Shown piece after piece: positions 18,601 through 28,368 of a stretch of DNA of 64,000 nt. The notes beneath the pieces were generated by a model. That model ran no database searches, was not told the origin of the DNA, and saw only the letters and a list, made by a program, of their open reading frames with translations. Made by a program: the position numbers and the translations under genes. Within the stretch, counting starts at the first letter, position 1. Each line of letters starts with the position of its first letter. Source of the stretch: Psychrobacter glacincola (GTDB lineage: Bacteria > Pseudomonadota > Gammaproteobacteria > Pseudomonadales > Moraxellaceae); NCBI RefSeq assembly GCF_904846075.1, contig NZ_CAJGZH010000002.1, forward strand, positions 62,001 through 126,000. Reading direction: 5' to 3'.

Positions 18601-18869
18601 CCCTAGGTATTCATAGTCGTATCGAAAATACCGTTGAGCACATCGAGCGCCGTGCGTTTGTAGGTAATACTTATATCAACCGCAACCAAATCGGTGCCGT
18701 CGTAAACGTACAACCATTCGGTGGTTGTGGTCTGTCTGGCACGGGTCCTAAAGCTGGTGGCCCGCATTATGTCGCACGTTTGATGCAGCTTAGCTCAGAG
18801 TCAAATAGCAGTAACCAAACAACTGCTAATACCACTACCCAAACCACCACTCAAACAGAACTCGCATAA
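15615..18869 (+). CDS. putA: Bifunctional proline dehydrogenase / L-glutamate-gamma-semialdehyde dehydrogenase PutA
   Basis: Oxidises proline to glutamate in two steps on one chain, at the membrane surface, passing electrons first to FAD/ubiquinone and then to NAD+. The PRODH barrel covers about residues 180-550 (VRLVKGAYWDTEIKLAQQ; ATHNAHTLASI). The aldehyde dehydrogenase domain covers about 600-1055, with Glu829 in AETGGQ and catalytic Cys863 in GQRCSA. There is no N-terminal ribbon-helix-helix domain, so it does not act as its own repressor. After the last conserved ALDH segment (GTGPKAGGPHYVARL) the chain ends in a Ser/Asn/Thr/Gln-rich tail of about 27 residues. The usual C-terminal domain of long PutA proteins is missing here but appears to be encoded by the next gene. 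Confidence 0.95.
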   Translation: MNPVDQFTPQEPILFNPVDLLSPDYIAQSAETLHARISPLYSVDEERWLSKLLPLAKPSTEERDAAAEQTRQLVEHVRNDGKAVKMVDSLLLEYSLDTQEGILLMSLAEALIRVPDNYTADALIHDKMSVADWKKHIKNDNGFMVNASTWGMMMTGRVVSIDSSTTASGFLDRMTKKMGEPVIRSAMQKAMRIMGHQFVLGETIEDANKNSQPYRNKGYTYSFDMLGEAAIAHKDAEKYFNDYLHAIRATASIKVKEGMPKPSVSIKLSALHPRYEATQEAQVMGLLRQRCLLLIEAAREVNVDLSIDAEEADRLEISLKLFESLYRDNLTADWDGLGLVVQGYSKRAIAILVWLARLSTEVGDRIPVRLVKGAYWDTEIKLAQQKGLSGYPVWTRKEGTDTAYLACARFLLSDHLRGLIWPQFATHNAHTLASIMTMSKHREFEFQRLHGMGDALYDHILQAYQIPVRIYAPVGAHKDLLPYLVRRLLENGANSSFVHQLLDKSYPIEKLTVHPYDKLLANATLHNPEIPLPLEIYGARRASFGPNIFVESQWLPFKSAIDSHLHKTWSATSIVNGKAVDEYEVEGVTHKLETQTVRAPWNHEVSAGEVTYANAEIAGQAIDAAVAGQRVWQAVSAAKRAEILRKIADLYEENYAELMALCQIEAGKTLQDGIDEIKEAVDFCRFYADEAERLNDVVHEFTDLAGKQSRQVYKARGTFVCISPWNFPLAIYTGQIVAALAAGNTVVAKPAEQTSLIAHFGAQLMYQAGVPTQALQLVIGAGDVGGALTAADNIAGVIFTGSTQTAQRINQSLNDHAQASGELPVFIAETGGQNAMIVDSTALPEQVVRDAVLSAFGSAGQRCSACRILCVQEEMADNLIELLQGNMAELSVGNPLYAATDVGPVIDADAKRSLEAHIERMDAEPTATILAQTPMSSSSVVSQEQSTFVLPTAIEVKSIDVIGGEHFGPILHVLRYQARDLNKLIDAINATGFGLTLGIHSRIENTVEHIERRAFVGNTYINRNQIGAVVNVQPFGGCGLSGTGPKAGGPHYVARLMQLSSESNSSNQTTANTTTQTTTQTELA

Positions 18870-18873
18870 GGAG
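18868..18873 (+). promoter_or_regulatory. Ribosome binding site overlapping the putA stop codon
   Basis: AAGGAG overlaps the TAA stop of putA and lies 7 bases before the next ATG. This suggests translational coupling of the two genes. Confidence 0.7.
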
Positions 18874-18880
18874 TAGCAAC

Positions 18881-19573
18881 ATGGCGACTGAATTCAAAAA
18901 AAATCATGCCCAGGTTTGTGAATCTTGGCGATTACTTGGCGCAGTGAATCGCGCAACATATCTACAAGCGGCTATTCCAAAGTTGGCGCTGCTGACTGGT
19001 GACGCCAATAAAGCAAAGCGTTTGTTCAATCATCTATTGAGCGCCGCGCCTAGCTTGGATGAGGTGCATCGCATGACTGGTGCAACTGGTGAGTCCAACG
19101 ATCTATATGTCACTGGTCGTGGTAAGACCATGGTTATTGGTGGTGAATCTGCTAGAGCCATGGCAGTATTAGGACAGCTGGTAGCCGCACTATTGACAGG
19201 TAATGAAGTCATCCTGCATTGCCCAAGCCAAGATGAGATGTGCAATGAAGCTGCCAAGATACTATATGATACAGGTATCAGCGAAGATGTATTGAGTGTG
19301 GCGAATGACTCGCAAACCGTCACGCTTTTATATATCGATCGTCTGGCACAGGTTGCAGTCTCTGGCAATCGAAGCGAAGTACAGACTATCAGTCAAGAGC
19401 TTGCCAATACAGACGGTATCTTAACGCAAGTCATCAGCGTCACTGATATGGAAGGCTTGTCAGAGATGCTAACGCCTGATTATTTGCATCGTTTTGTCAC
19501 TGAGCGCGTCAAAACAATCAATACCACAGCGATCGGTGGTAATGCTAGCTTGCTTGAACTTGGTACAGAATAA
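18881..19573 (+). CDS. Stand-alone protein resembling the PutA C-terminal (ALDH-superfamily) domain
   Basis: Begins 11 bp after putA, in a different frame, with its own strong ribosome site. The 230-residue product has no signal peptide. From memory of E. coli PutA, the end (FVTERVKTINTTAIGGNASL) matches the conserved C-terminal motif of long PutA proteins (ERSLSVNTAAAGGNASL), and GATGESNDLYVTGRGKTMVIGG matches its G-P-T-G-E-R-N region. In those enzymes this non-catalytic Rossmann-like domain caps the tunnel through which the intermediate passes. The likeliest reading is that PutA is split here and this subunit docks on the enzyme. A diverged aldehyde dehydrogenase fragment of other use is the alternative; no catalytic Cys or Glu motif is present. 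Confidence 0.72.
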   Translation: MATEFKKNHAQVCESWRLLGAVNRATYLQAAIPKLALLTGDANKAKRLFNHLLSAAPSLDEVHRMTGATGESNDLYVTGRGKTMVIGGESARAMAVLGQLVAALLTGNEVILHCPSQDEMCNEAAKILYDTGISEDVLSVANDSQTVTLLYIDRLAQVAVSGNRSEVQTISQELANTDGILTQVISVTDMEGLSEMLTPDYLHRFVTERVKTINTTAIGGNASLLELGTE

Positions 19574-19670
19574 CCGTATTAATTACAAACCCACTTCGCT
19601 CTTATATCCGTTTTGATAAGTGCGAAGCAGTGTTTGGTATAGCTATAAATACCGAATACGATTTATAAGA

Positions 19671-19712
19671 AAAAACCGCTATCTGAGTAATTGTCGGATA
19701 GCGGTTTTTTTT
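19671..19712. terminator. Bidirectional terminator between the putA pair and roxA
   Basis: Stem AAAAACCGCTATC / GATAGCGGTTTTT with a loop of about 13 bases; A and T runs on the two sides. The core CCGCTATC/GATAGCGG recurs in the terminator at 48161-48206. Confidence 0.9.
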
Positions 19713-19748
19713 ATTTACGTTATTTGATTAATGTCTGATTAATAGATA

Positions 19749-20921
19749 TTATTCAGCAATATCAATCCACACCCAGCCGTTCTCTAGCCATTCGCTCAAA
19801 TCGTCTGAGTCAACATCGGCGACATCTTGACTATTTAGGTGTTCGCCATTAGCCAAACGCACCAATACCGCTACTGCGGTCTCGTCAAGCCCGTCAATGC
19901 GTTGCCCATTGGCATATAAAACGATGTCATTATCCGCCTGGGTGTATAACAAACGATTGCTATAATCCGCTTGCAAGGTAGCACCTTCTGCTAGAGCTTG
20001 CATGAGCTCATCTGTATCTAATGTATCCTCTGGCATCAGCGCATCATACTGGCGTTTGCTGACGACTTCAGAAACTGCTTGACGAATGATATCACTACCA
20101 CGCTCAGACTGTAGCATTTGTAATAGCTGATCTTTGATCGCATTGATGCTGCTCGCTTGCAATTCACCTGACGCTTGCAGCGCTTGTGGCAGCAGCATTG
20201 GGATAAATAAATCGCTATCGTTGGTGGCGATATCAGCCAAGCTGTCGATGATTTGCATCAAGTTAGGACGACGGCAGCCAAATGAAAAGGTTAAGCAATC
20301 GTCTTGTGCCACACCAAAATGTGACAGCTTCGGCGGTACGTAAAGCACGTCACCCGCTTCTAATATCTCATCAAAAATAATCTCACCCATATCATCAAAG
20401 AGGCGAATCGGCTCATCAGCGACAAACTCGGTATTTTTATCACAGAATTTGCCCAGTTGCCAACGTCTAGACCCAAACCCTTGCGCTAAAAACACATCAT
20501 AATCATCATAGTGTTTGCCGACTGAACCACCTTTTGGCGCATAAGAAACCATGATGTCATCACGTTGCCATTGTGGAATAAAGTCAAAGGCTTGCCACAA
20601 TTGACCAAGCTCAGGCGACCACTGTTCCATATTCTGCACCAGTACAGTCCATTGCTCAGGTAAGTTATCGAAATCAGTTTCAGTCAATGGGCTTTTTTTG
20701 AGTTGCCACTGCGCCTGACCTTCTTTTTTACTTGCTGCTTGAGTCAGCAGGCGCACTGCGGCATCTTCTTCTAGTGCTAGACCAAGCATGTCGTCAGGTT
20801 CGAACATGCCAATTAGCTGTGGTAAGCCTTGTTTAATTAAGAGTGGCTTTTTTTGCCAGTATTCGCTTAAAAATTGCTCAGGCGTGATAGAGTCGGGTAA
20901 ACAAAGCGGTATAGAAGTCAT
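19749..20921 (-). CDS. roxA: Ribosomal protein uL16 arginine 3-hydroxylase (JmjC/cupin, YcfD family)
   Basis: Fe(II)/2-oxoglutarate-dependent oxygenase that hydroxylates an arginine of ribosomal protein L16. The iron-binding HxD motif is His137-Tyr-Asp139 in GKHYDDYDVF, within the JmjC core (about residues 95-215); EAGDVLYVPPKLSHFGVA later supplies the second His region. A C-terminal winged-helix-like region follows, as in YcfD. The start is placed at the ATG at 20921, giving 390 residues (E. coli 373); a longer frame would begin with TTG at 20957. Single gene facing the putA pair. Confidence 0.88.
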   Translation of the reverse strand: MTSIPLCLPDSITPEQFLSEYWQKKPLLIKQGLPQLIGMFEPDDMLGLALEEDAAVRLLTQAASKKEGQAQWQLKKSPLTETDFDNLPEQWTVLVQNMEQWSPELGQLWQAFDFIPQWQRDDIMVSYAPKGGSVGKHYDDYDVFLAQGFGSRRWQLGKFCDKNTEFVADEPIRLFDDMGEIIFDEILEAGDVLYVPPKLSHFGVAQDDCLTFSFGCRRPNLMQIIDSLADIATNDSDLFIPMLLPQALQASGELQASSINAIKDQLLQMLQSERGSDIIRQAVSEVVSKRQYDALMPEDTLDTDELMQALAEGATLQADYSNRLLYTQADNDIVLYANGQRIDGLDETAVAVLVRLANGEHLNSQDVADVDSDDLSEWLENGWVWIDIAE

Positions 20922-21077
20922 GGGTAGATCCGTGTGTTTAAGTAGAAAGGATATCAAGGTAGACAGAATATAAAACTAGAACAGTGCTTTATAGCTGACA
21001 TGTATTGGTTTATGATTAGCGTCTAGCTGATGGTGAAATTATAGCCATCAATGCCTCTCATTATCCGTAGGAAATTT

Positions 21078-21272
21078 ATGAAAAAATTACAATTTATCGT
21101 CATCATCGCCAGTATATTTATGCTGCAAGCTTGTGTGCATAAAATCGTCACTGTACCTGTAAAAGTCGCCTACAAAACTACTAAAGGCGTCGTCAAAGGT
21201 ACTGTTGCTGTGACCAAAGCCATCATACCGGGTGATAGCAGTGATAAAAAAGATGAAGACGATAAAGAATAA
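21078..21272 (+). CDS. Small lysine-rich lipoprotein (NF038104-like)
   Basis: Start placed at the ATG at 21078, after a clear AGGAAA ribosome site; the frame extends nine codons upstream without support. The 64-residue product begins MKKLQFIVIIASIFMLQACVHK: a lipoprotein signal with lipobox L-Q-A-C (Cys19). The mature peptide has a Val/Lys repeat pattern (VKVAYKTTKGVVKGTVAVTKA) and an acidic/basic tail. It resembles a short lipoprotein family common in Moraxellaceae (recalled as NF038104); function unknown. Confidence 0.72.
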   Translation: MKKLQFIVIIASIFMLQACVHKIVTVPVKVAYKTTKGVVKGTVAVTKAIIPGDSSDKKDEDDKE

Positions 21273-21331
21273 AACCTCACCCATTAACTATGTATTTAAA
21301 AAAATCATAGTGTTTAGAGTAAGGTTTTTTG

Positions 21332-21367
21332 AAAAAAGATATAAATGAGCTCATTTATATCTTTTTT
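21332..21367. terminator. Perfect 36-bp palindrome acting as bidirectional terminator
   Basis: Two 18-base arms, AAAAAAGATATAAATGAG and CTCATTTATATCTTTTTT, with no spacer. It lies between the small lipoprotein (rightward) and purB (leftward) and gives A/T-flanked hairpins on both strands. Confidence 0.88.
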
Positions 21368-21396
21368 ACATTTTATAAAGATAAGTTTGTTGCCAG

Positions 21397-22803
<1,407 letters not shown>

Positions 22804-22937
22804 TTAAAAAAGTAAAAGTGATGAAAACTGTGAAATCACACAAATGAACACATCATATAAGACTGTGGTCAAAAAAATACGGGTAGTGTAGCAAATGTAG
22901 CCGTTGATAAAATCAAAATATGCATATAACGCCATTA

Positions 22938-24791
22938 TTAAGGGGCATCGGGTGTATTAGAGTATGTCGTGCCATACTTAGTATTAAAGTAAAAACTACG
23001 TTTTGTCCTTGGATCTAAAATTGAGGTTACCGTTTTAACAGTACCGTTATTGCCGATAACGACACTGTCTGCGGCATATTCGCTTGCTTGATGAATTGGA
23101 TTCGCAAGTTTTGATGTCACTATCGCGCGATTCACATTTTTTTCTTGCAAGACATCTTGTAGAACAAAGTGATTGATACTAAGGTTGGCTCGATTGGTCG
23201 CAGTGATTTTGTAAGCAATACATTGTCCTGGAGTTACTTCAGATAGGGCGGCTTGACTATAGGCAAGCTTGTTTTCTAGATTTGGTAACAATGAGGAGAT
23301 TTTGCAATCGTTAAGTGCTTGTTCTTTTTCAAGGACTAAAGCTGTGTTCTTATCAATCACTCTGCCAAAGTTATTATTTTCATAGTTATACTTGTTAGTA
23401 GTTAAGGAAATAACAGTTTTTTCATTAGTAGTACGAATGGGATAAGTGCTACCACTATTTTCTTCAATCAGGCAGACAGTACTTTTGCCAGTTAGAGAAG
23501 CGATAGGTATTTTAATCTCATATTTACCGACAATATTAGTAGGAATATTGATAGTTTCAAAAGGAGCATTGGTTGTACAGTCAACCAGCTTGACTGTGCT
23601 ACCTGCAATACCACTTTCAGCAGAGTCAAAAGTACCATTGAAGAAGTTGGTATTGTTATATATACCGCTGTCTATCGTAGCGTTATCTTTTTTGACATTG
23701 ATGTCGCTATCGTTTATACCGCCATTATCATTGAATACAGTGCCTGAAAAGACGTAATTCAATGGTTCACTTTCTACCCCAAAGCTGATCCATTCATTAA
23801 AAGTTTCACCGACTACGTTACGCGCAATGCCGATATTACCATTCATAATACCTTCATAGGTCAAAGTCACAGCGTTCGCATTTCTTACCGCGACAACGTA
23901 ATTGCTTTGACTATTTTCAATGCCATAACTGACATAAGTACCACCATTGGAAATAGCCGTATTAGATGAGAGTGCAGAATACGTGCTGCCATTATTGATA
24001 CTTTTAATAATATTTTCAAAAGTTGGCGTCGGTGGTAAAACCCCGTTATTTGAGCTAAGGGCGACTAGATTGTTAGTTAAAGTAGGGCTATATGGATTTT
24101 GGCTACCAGTAGCACCCGCTAGATTAGTAATATTATAATAATATAAACCACTACCATTCACATTTGAGCTATCGGTACGCAGCTGCGGGTTGAACACAGC
24201 ATTTTGTGAATTCAATTGAGTCGCATTAAGTTTGGTCCCCATAAAATAATCACCCATTGCATTATAGTAATAGGGGACATCTGGGTTGTTTTTGATAGTG
24301 GCTTGCACAGGTAGACTAATTTGACTATTTTGGGTAAAACTTAACGTTTGACGTGCAATTTCTGAGTTACCACCCATTGAATAGCTGGCTTGACCAATTT
24401 TTATGGTATGTATAGAGGCGTTATCATTAGGCGTAATAGTGAAAGTGTACTCAAATTTATCTCTATCAATACTAGTATTAGAATCATTCCTGATCTCAAT
24501 ACCATTGGTACGCGTACCACTAGACGGTGTTATCTCAGCATTACTGTTATAACCAATATTTTCATTGCGCACTAAAGTAAAACGACCAGTAGCACCAGAA
24601 CCTGCTGCGATATAGGTGCCAGAAGCAGTACCAGTCGAAGCATTAGAGCTGGTAACCGTAATACTACCCAGCTCTGATGGTGCTGACTGTGCACTAAATG
24701 ACGCAGCAATGAAAGTAAGCGTAAGACCTCTCTTTACCCATATCGAACAAGAAAATGAGATATTCAGCAAGGCGAAAAGGCGAGCGGTCAT
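22938..24791 (-). CDS. Secreted Asn/Ser/Thr-rich surface protein with SdrB-like and DUF11-like repeats
   Basis: 617 residues with a long signal peptide (about 1-36, ending SAQSA-PSE) and an AGGA ribosome site. The composition is strongly biased to Asn, Ser, Thr and Gly. A region near 350-450 has the look of an SdrD B-like/carboxypeptidase-regulatory repeat (GTVFNDNGGINDSDINV; GIAGSTVKLVDC; GKYEIKIP), and near 515-560 there is a DUF11-like segment (PGQCIAYKITATNRA, then FVLQDVLQ). The first ~300 residues match nothing recognised. No transmembrane anchor, beta-barrel or sorting motif was seen at the C-terminus, so it is probably periplasmic, secreted or held at the surface by partners. Function unknown. 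Confidence 0.65.
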   Translation of the reverse strand: MTARLFALLNISFSCSIWVKRGLTLTFIAASFSAQSAPSELGSITVTSSNASTGTASGTYIAAGSGATGRFTLVRNENIGYNSNAEITPSSGTRTNGIEIRNDSNTSIDRDKFEYTFTITPNDNASIHTIKIGQASYSMGGNSEIARQTLSFTQNSQISLPVQATIKNNPDVPYYYNAMGDYFMGTKLNATQLNSQNAVFNPQLRTDSSNVNGSGLYYYNITNLAGATGSQNPYSPTLTNNLVALSSNNGVLPPTPTFENIIKSINNGSTYSALSSNTAISNGGTYVSYGIENSQSNYVVAVRNANAVTLTYEGIMNGNIGIARNVVGETFNEWISFGVESEPLNYVFSGTVFNDNGGINDSDINVKKDNATIDSGIYNNTNFFNGTFDSAESGIAGSTVKLVDCTTNAPFETINIPTNIVGKYEIKIPIASLTGKSTVCLIEENSGSTYPIRTTNEKTVISLTTNKYNYENNNFGRVIDKNTALVLEKEQALNDCKISSLLPNLENKLAYSQAALSEVTPGQCIAYKITATNRANLSINHFVLQDVLQEKNVNRAIVTSKLANPIHQASEYAADSVVIGNNGTVKTVTSILDPRTKRSFYFNTKYGTTYSNTPDAP

Positions 24792-24844
24792 TCAGTATCC
24801 TAAAAAAAGACAAATCATTGTATTAATTAATGTTAAATGAGATG

Positions 24845-26071
24845 TCAAATCCCGCAAGGCGCGTCAATAGAGGCAATGACACCGCCGCCCAAACAAACCT
24901 CATCGATATAAAATACTGCTGATTGACCTGGCGTCACTGCCCGTTGCGGCGCATCAAATATCACTCGTACTTCTAAACCTTTATCATCAACAGAAAACAC
25001 TCGGCACGCTTGGTCTGGCTGACGGTAGCGCGATTTTGCCATACAACGTAAACCTTCATCGGTAAATATATCTGCAGGCGGTAAACCATCGACCCAATCG
25101 AGCTTATAAGCTTGCAGCTCATTACTCAGCATCATGGGATGCTCATGACCTTGTCCAACGATCAAACGGTTGTTGTCCAAGTCTTTTGCCAATACGAACC
25201 AAGGCTCTTCTGGGCGATCTTTGACACCGCCAATGCCAATACCACCGCGCTGACCTAACGTATAATACATTAAACCATCGTGTTGACCGATAATGTGACC
25301 ATCGTCAGTGACGATATCGCCTTTTTGTGCCGGCAAGTACTGTTGTAAAAAGTCTTTAAAGCGGCGCTCACCAATAAAGCAAATACCCGTTGAATCCTTT
25401 TTATTGGCAGTAATAAGATCATGTTCTTCAGCGATTTGACGAACCACTGGTTTTTCAAGCTCACCGACTGGGAACAGTGTCTTAGCGATTTTATCGCCGC
25501 CAACCGCATGTAAAAAGTAACTTTGGTCTTTATTGTTATCAAGCCCGCGTAATAGCTGCGCAACCTCAGTGCCATTAGCATTCGTATAGTTCATACTACG
25601 GCGCGTGTAGTGACCGGTGGCGATATAATCTGCGCCCAACGTCAAAGCATAGTCTAAAAATGCTTTGAACTTGATTTCTTTGTTGCACAAAATATCTGGG
25701 TTGGGCGTACGACCCGCTTTGTATTCGGCCAAAAAATGCTCAAAAACCCGATCCCAATATTCCATGGCAAAATTGGCTGTGTGTAGCTTCATACCGATTT
25801 TGTCACATACCGCTTGTGCGTCCGCTAGGTCGTCCATTGCCGTACAGTATTCGGTGCCGTCATCTTCTTCCCAGTTCTTCATAAACAGACCTTCGACTTT
25901 AAAGCCTGCTTGTTGAAGTAAAACGGCTGATACAGAAGAATCAACGCCACCTGACATACCGACAATCACGTGCTTGGCGCTAGGATTTTCGATATCGGCA
26001 AGTGTTAATGGACGATGAGTCGTAAAAGACTCGGAAACGGCTATGCTTGAGGTATCTTGTATGGCTGACAT
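24845..26071 (-). CDS. mnmA: tRNA-specific 2-thiouridylase MnmA
   Basis: Adds sulfur to C2 of the wobble uridine (U34) in tRNA-Lys, -Glu and -Gln. The PP-loop ATP motif is [12 protein letters not shown] near residue 38; the two catalytic cysteines are in [12 protein letters not shown] and [12 protein letters not shown]. The start is placed at the ATG at 26071 (408 residues); a TTG four codons upstream is the alternative. It receives sulfur from TusE, whose tusDCBE genes lie at 56731-58413, and MnmG (28369) modifies C5 of the same base, so three steps of one tRNA pathway are encoded in this window. Confidence 0.96.
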   Translation of the reverse strand: MSAIQDTSSIAVSESFTTHRPLTLADIENPSAKHVIVGMSGGVDSSVSAVLLQQAGFKVEGLFMKNWEEDDGTEYCTAMDDLADAQAVCDKIGMKLHTANFAMEYWDRVFEHFLAEYKAGRTPNPDILCNKEIKFKAFLDYALTLGADYIATGHYTRRSMNYTNANGTEVAQLLRGLDNNKDQSYFLHAVGGDKIAKTLFPVGELEKPVVRQIAEEHDLITANKKDSTGICFIGERRFKDFLQQYLPAQKGDIVTDDGHIIGQHDGLMYYTLGQRGGIGIGGVKDRPEEPWFVLAKDLDNNRLIVGQGHEHPMMLSNELQAYKLDWVDGLPPADIFTDEGLRCMAKSRYRQPDQACRVFSVDDKGLEVRVIFDAPQRAVTPGQSAVFYIDEVCLGGGVIASIDAPCGI

Positions 26072-26331
26072 AAAGCGGCTCAACTATTTGTACGTTCTCC
26101 AAAATAGATATTGACGCCAAAAATTATGCCATTGCTACAATAGGTAGTCTCAGCAGAACGACGTCAGCTTATCTTTTGGATCTGGTATTATGATAAAATA
26201 AACGTCATATTATACCAGTTAATTGAAACTGGTGGCGACCGATGGTGTCTAGGCATTGGTAAAATCGCTTTAGAAATTTAGATAGTGGTTTTGAATTATT
26301 TTAATCACGTTTCACTCATCTTGGAATAATA

Positions 26332-26835
26332 ATGATAAAAATTGGTCAAGGTATCGACGTTCACGCTTTTCACAATAATGGTCAGCAGCAGCAATATGTG
26401 GTGCTAGCAGGTGTGCCTATTGAACACACGCACAGCTTGCTTGCACACTCTGATGGAGATGTGGTGCTGCATGCGCTTGCTGATGCACTGCTTGGTGCAT
26501 TGGCGCTTGGCGATATCGGTCAGCATTTCCCTGATACAGATGCTGCCCATGCAGGGTTGGACTCGCGGGTGCTGCTACGTTATGTCTACAGTAAAGTGCA
26601 AGAGGCTGGTTATAGTCTAGGCAACGCTGATATCACTGTGATGTGTGAGCGTCCAAAGCTGGCACCGCACAGCCAAGCCATGCGTGATAATATTGCCAGT
26701 GATTTGCAGACTGCGGTCAATAATATCAGCGTTAAAGCCACCACCACTGAAAAGTTAGGCTTTACAGGTCGGCAAGAGGGCATTATGGCCAATGCCGTGG
26801 TATTATTAGTGCCTAATGTTGTCGAATCTAGATAG
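26332..26835 (+). CDS. ispF: 2-C-methyl-D-erythritol 2,4-cyclodiphosphate synthase
   Basis: Fifth step of the non-mevalonate isoprenoid pathway. Metal ligands are visible as Asp9 and His11 in GIDVHAF and the His of DVVLHAL (about 47); the substrate-binding [10 protein letters not shown] follows, and the C-terminal [15 protein letters not shown] is the family signature. Length of 167 is normal. It is divergent from mnmA and stands alone; ispD is not adjacent. Confidence 0.97.
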   Translation: MIKIGQGIDVHAFHNNGQQQQYVVLAGVPIEHTHSLLAHSDGDVVLHALADALLGALALGDIGQHFPDTDAAHAGLDSRVLLRYVYSKVQEAGYSLGNADITVMCERPKLAPHSQAMRDNIASDLQTAVNNISVKATTTEKLGFTGRQEGIMANAVVLLVPNVVESR

Positions 26836-27051
26836 CTTGGATCGGGTGTCATCGCTGTTTGAGCACTCCGAGTCATATTGACTGGGTCAGTTGCGCGCAG
26901 ATTTTATCTATGTAGATTTTATATATATAGTCTATAGAGTTGTACTTGTAATACCGTGGCGCTTGCCCCATGTATCAGCCATCTCTTTTCTCAATCATTT
27001 TGTAATATCAATCACTGTTTTCAATGAACCGCTTTATCAATAGGAGCTTTT

Positions 27052-27402
27052 ATGAGTGAACAAACCCCAAATACTGCTGCAAACGACGTTGAACAATTGA
27101 TCCGTGATCAAATCCGTGACAATAAAGTTATTATTTATATGAAAGGCACGCCGCAATTTCCGCAGTGCGGTTTTTCTGCTAAATCGATTGAAGTTCTTAC
27201 TCAAATCGGTCGTCCATTTGCGTTTGTAAATATTTTAGAAAACCCAGAAATCCGTGCGACGTTACCTAAAGTGGCTAATTGGCCGACTTTTCCACAGTTG
27301 TGGATTGACGGCGAATTGATGGGCGGATCAGACATTATTTTGCAAATGTATCAATCAGGCGAGCTTAAGCCATTGGTTGAAGCAAACAGCCCTGCTGCAT
27401 AA
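27052..27402 (+). CDS. grxD: Monothiol glutaredoxin Grx4
   Basis: CGFS-type glutaredoxin of 116 residues. The active site CGFS is at Cys39 in KGTPQFPQCGFSAKSIE, followed by the glutathione-binding WPTFPQLWIDGELMGGSDI. Such proteins carry a [2Fe-2S] cluster bridged with glutathione and pass it to target proteins. AGGAGC precedes the ATG. Single gene closed by the terminator at 27452-27517. Confidence 0.95.
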   Translation: MSEQTPNTAANDVEQLIRDQIRDNKVIIYMKGTPQFPQCGFSAKSIEVLTQIGRPFAFVNILENPEIRATLPKVANWPTFPQLWIDGELMGGSDIILQMYQSGELKPLVEANSPAA

Positions 27403-27451
27403 TGCTGAAAACACTTATCTAAGCTTTTTTATTATCAAGCTGATAAGTTTT

Positions 27452-27517
27452 AACAATAAAAGCTCGAGCCAGTCCTTAGATGGGCGCTCGGGCTTTTATT
27501 GTTTTTGTCAGTATTGA
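27452..27517 (+). terminator. Rho-independent terminator after grxD
   Basis: Long stem AACAATAAAAGC-CGAGC / GCTCG-GCTTTTATTG with one mismatch and a loop of about 15 bases, followed by TTTTT. Confidence 0.85.
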
Positions 27518-27573
27518 CCCCATATATGGCTCAACAGCAAGCATTATAAAAACATAAATAATGAGAGAGTATT

Positions 27574-28104
27574 ATGAGCAATCAACTAATAGAACAACAA
27601 ACACCTGAACCGGTATCTGCTGAGCAAGCGACCATAGAGAAACGCCGTGAGCATTTAAAAAATGAATCCACGCGCATCATTGAAATTGCTGGCAATGAGC
27701 CACATTCAGCCCTGAAATGTATTCATCAGCTTAGCGTGGCAGGCGGCGCAACAGAAGCCACTTATATTGCGATTGAGCAGCGTATCGTTGCGGATCAAGA
27801 TTCTGCGGGCGCTTATCATTTGGCATTATTGGCACAGAATACGCCAGATTTACCTATCGATGCGCGTCAACTTATCGAGATGGTCGTTAATAAAGGTAAT
27901 AACCAGCAGCGTTTGGCATTGCTAAAAAACTTGCTGCTACCGCCAGTGGACATGATTAAAGAGCAAATTTTGGCGAGTAATGATGGCGATGCTATTGGCT
28001 TGATGAATGCTTATTTGCAGATCAATCCAGAAGGTTATGGCAGTCAGCATATGCTGAGCAGTGGTCAATCAGATCAAATCGTACCGCTGAGCCCTGGTAA
28101 CTAG
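27574..28104 (+). CDS. Hypothetical cytoplasmic protein, helical
   Basis: 176 residues; the ATG follows GAGAG at a normal distance. No signal peptide or membrane segment. The sequence looks all-helical, with Leu/Ala-rich amphipathic stretches (SALKCIHQLSVAGGATEATYIAIEQ; QRLALLKNLLLPPVDMI) that could be short TPR/HEAT-like hairpins. No family was recognised; the codon use and good ribosome site suggest a real gene. It lies alone between grxD and mnmG. Confidence 0.68.
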   Translation: MSNQLIEQQTPEPVSAEQATIEKRREHLKNESTRIIEIAGNEPHSALKCIHQLSVAGGATEATYIAIEQRIVADQDSAGAYHLALLAQNTPDLPIDARQLIEMVVNKGNNQQRLALLKNLLLPPVDMIKEQILASNDGDAIGLMNAYLQINPEGYGSQHMLSSGQSDQIVPLSPGN

Positions 28105-28368
28105 GCGCTAATTATTAAGTTACTAGTTACTAAGTTTAAAAATGATGCTTAACACTTAATGTAAATAGTTTCTACTGCGGCGTTTTTTAAGCATCAAAAA
28201 ATTGTTATAATGATGGGTTAGCAATCCAATATCTAGCGGCTTTTCCAAGTCGTTAACTTTTTAAATCCGACTGACGTTTATTTGCTGATGACCATGCTAT
28301 TTAGCCATAAAATTCTGGTAATGATAGTTTTTGGCTAAAAGCAGCGTTATGAGTCAAGTGAGGCGTAT

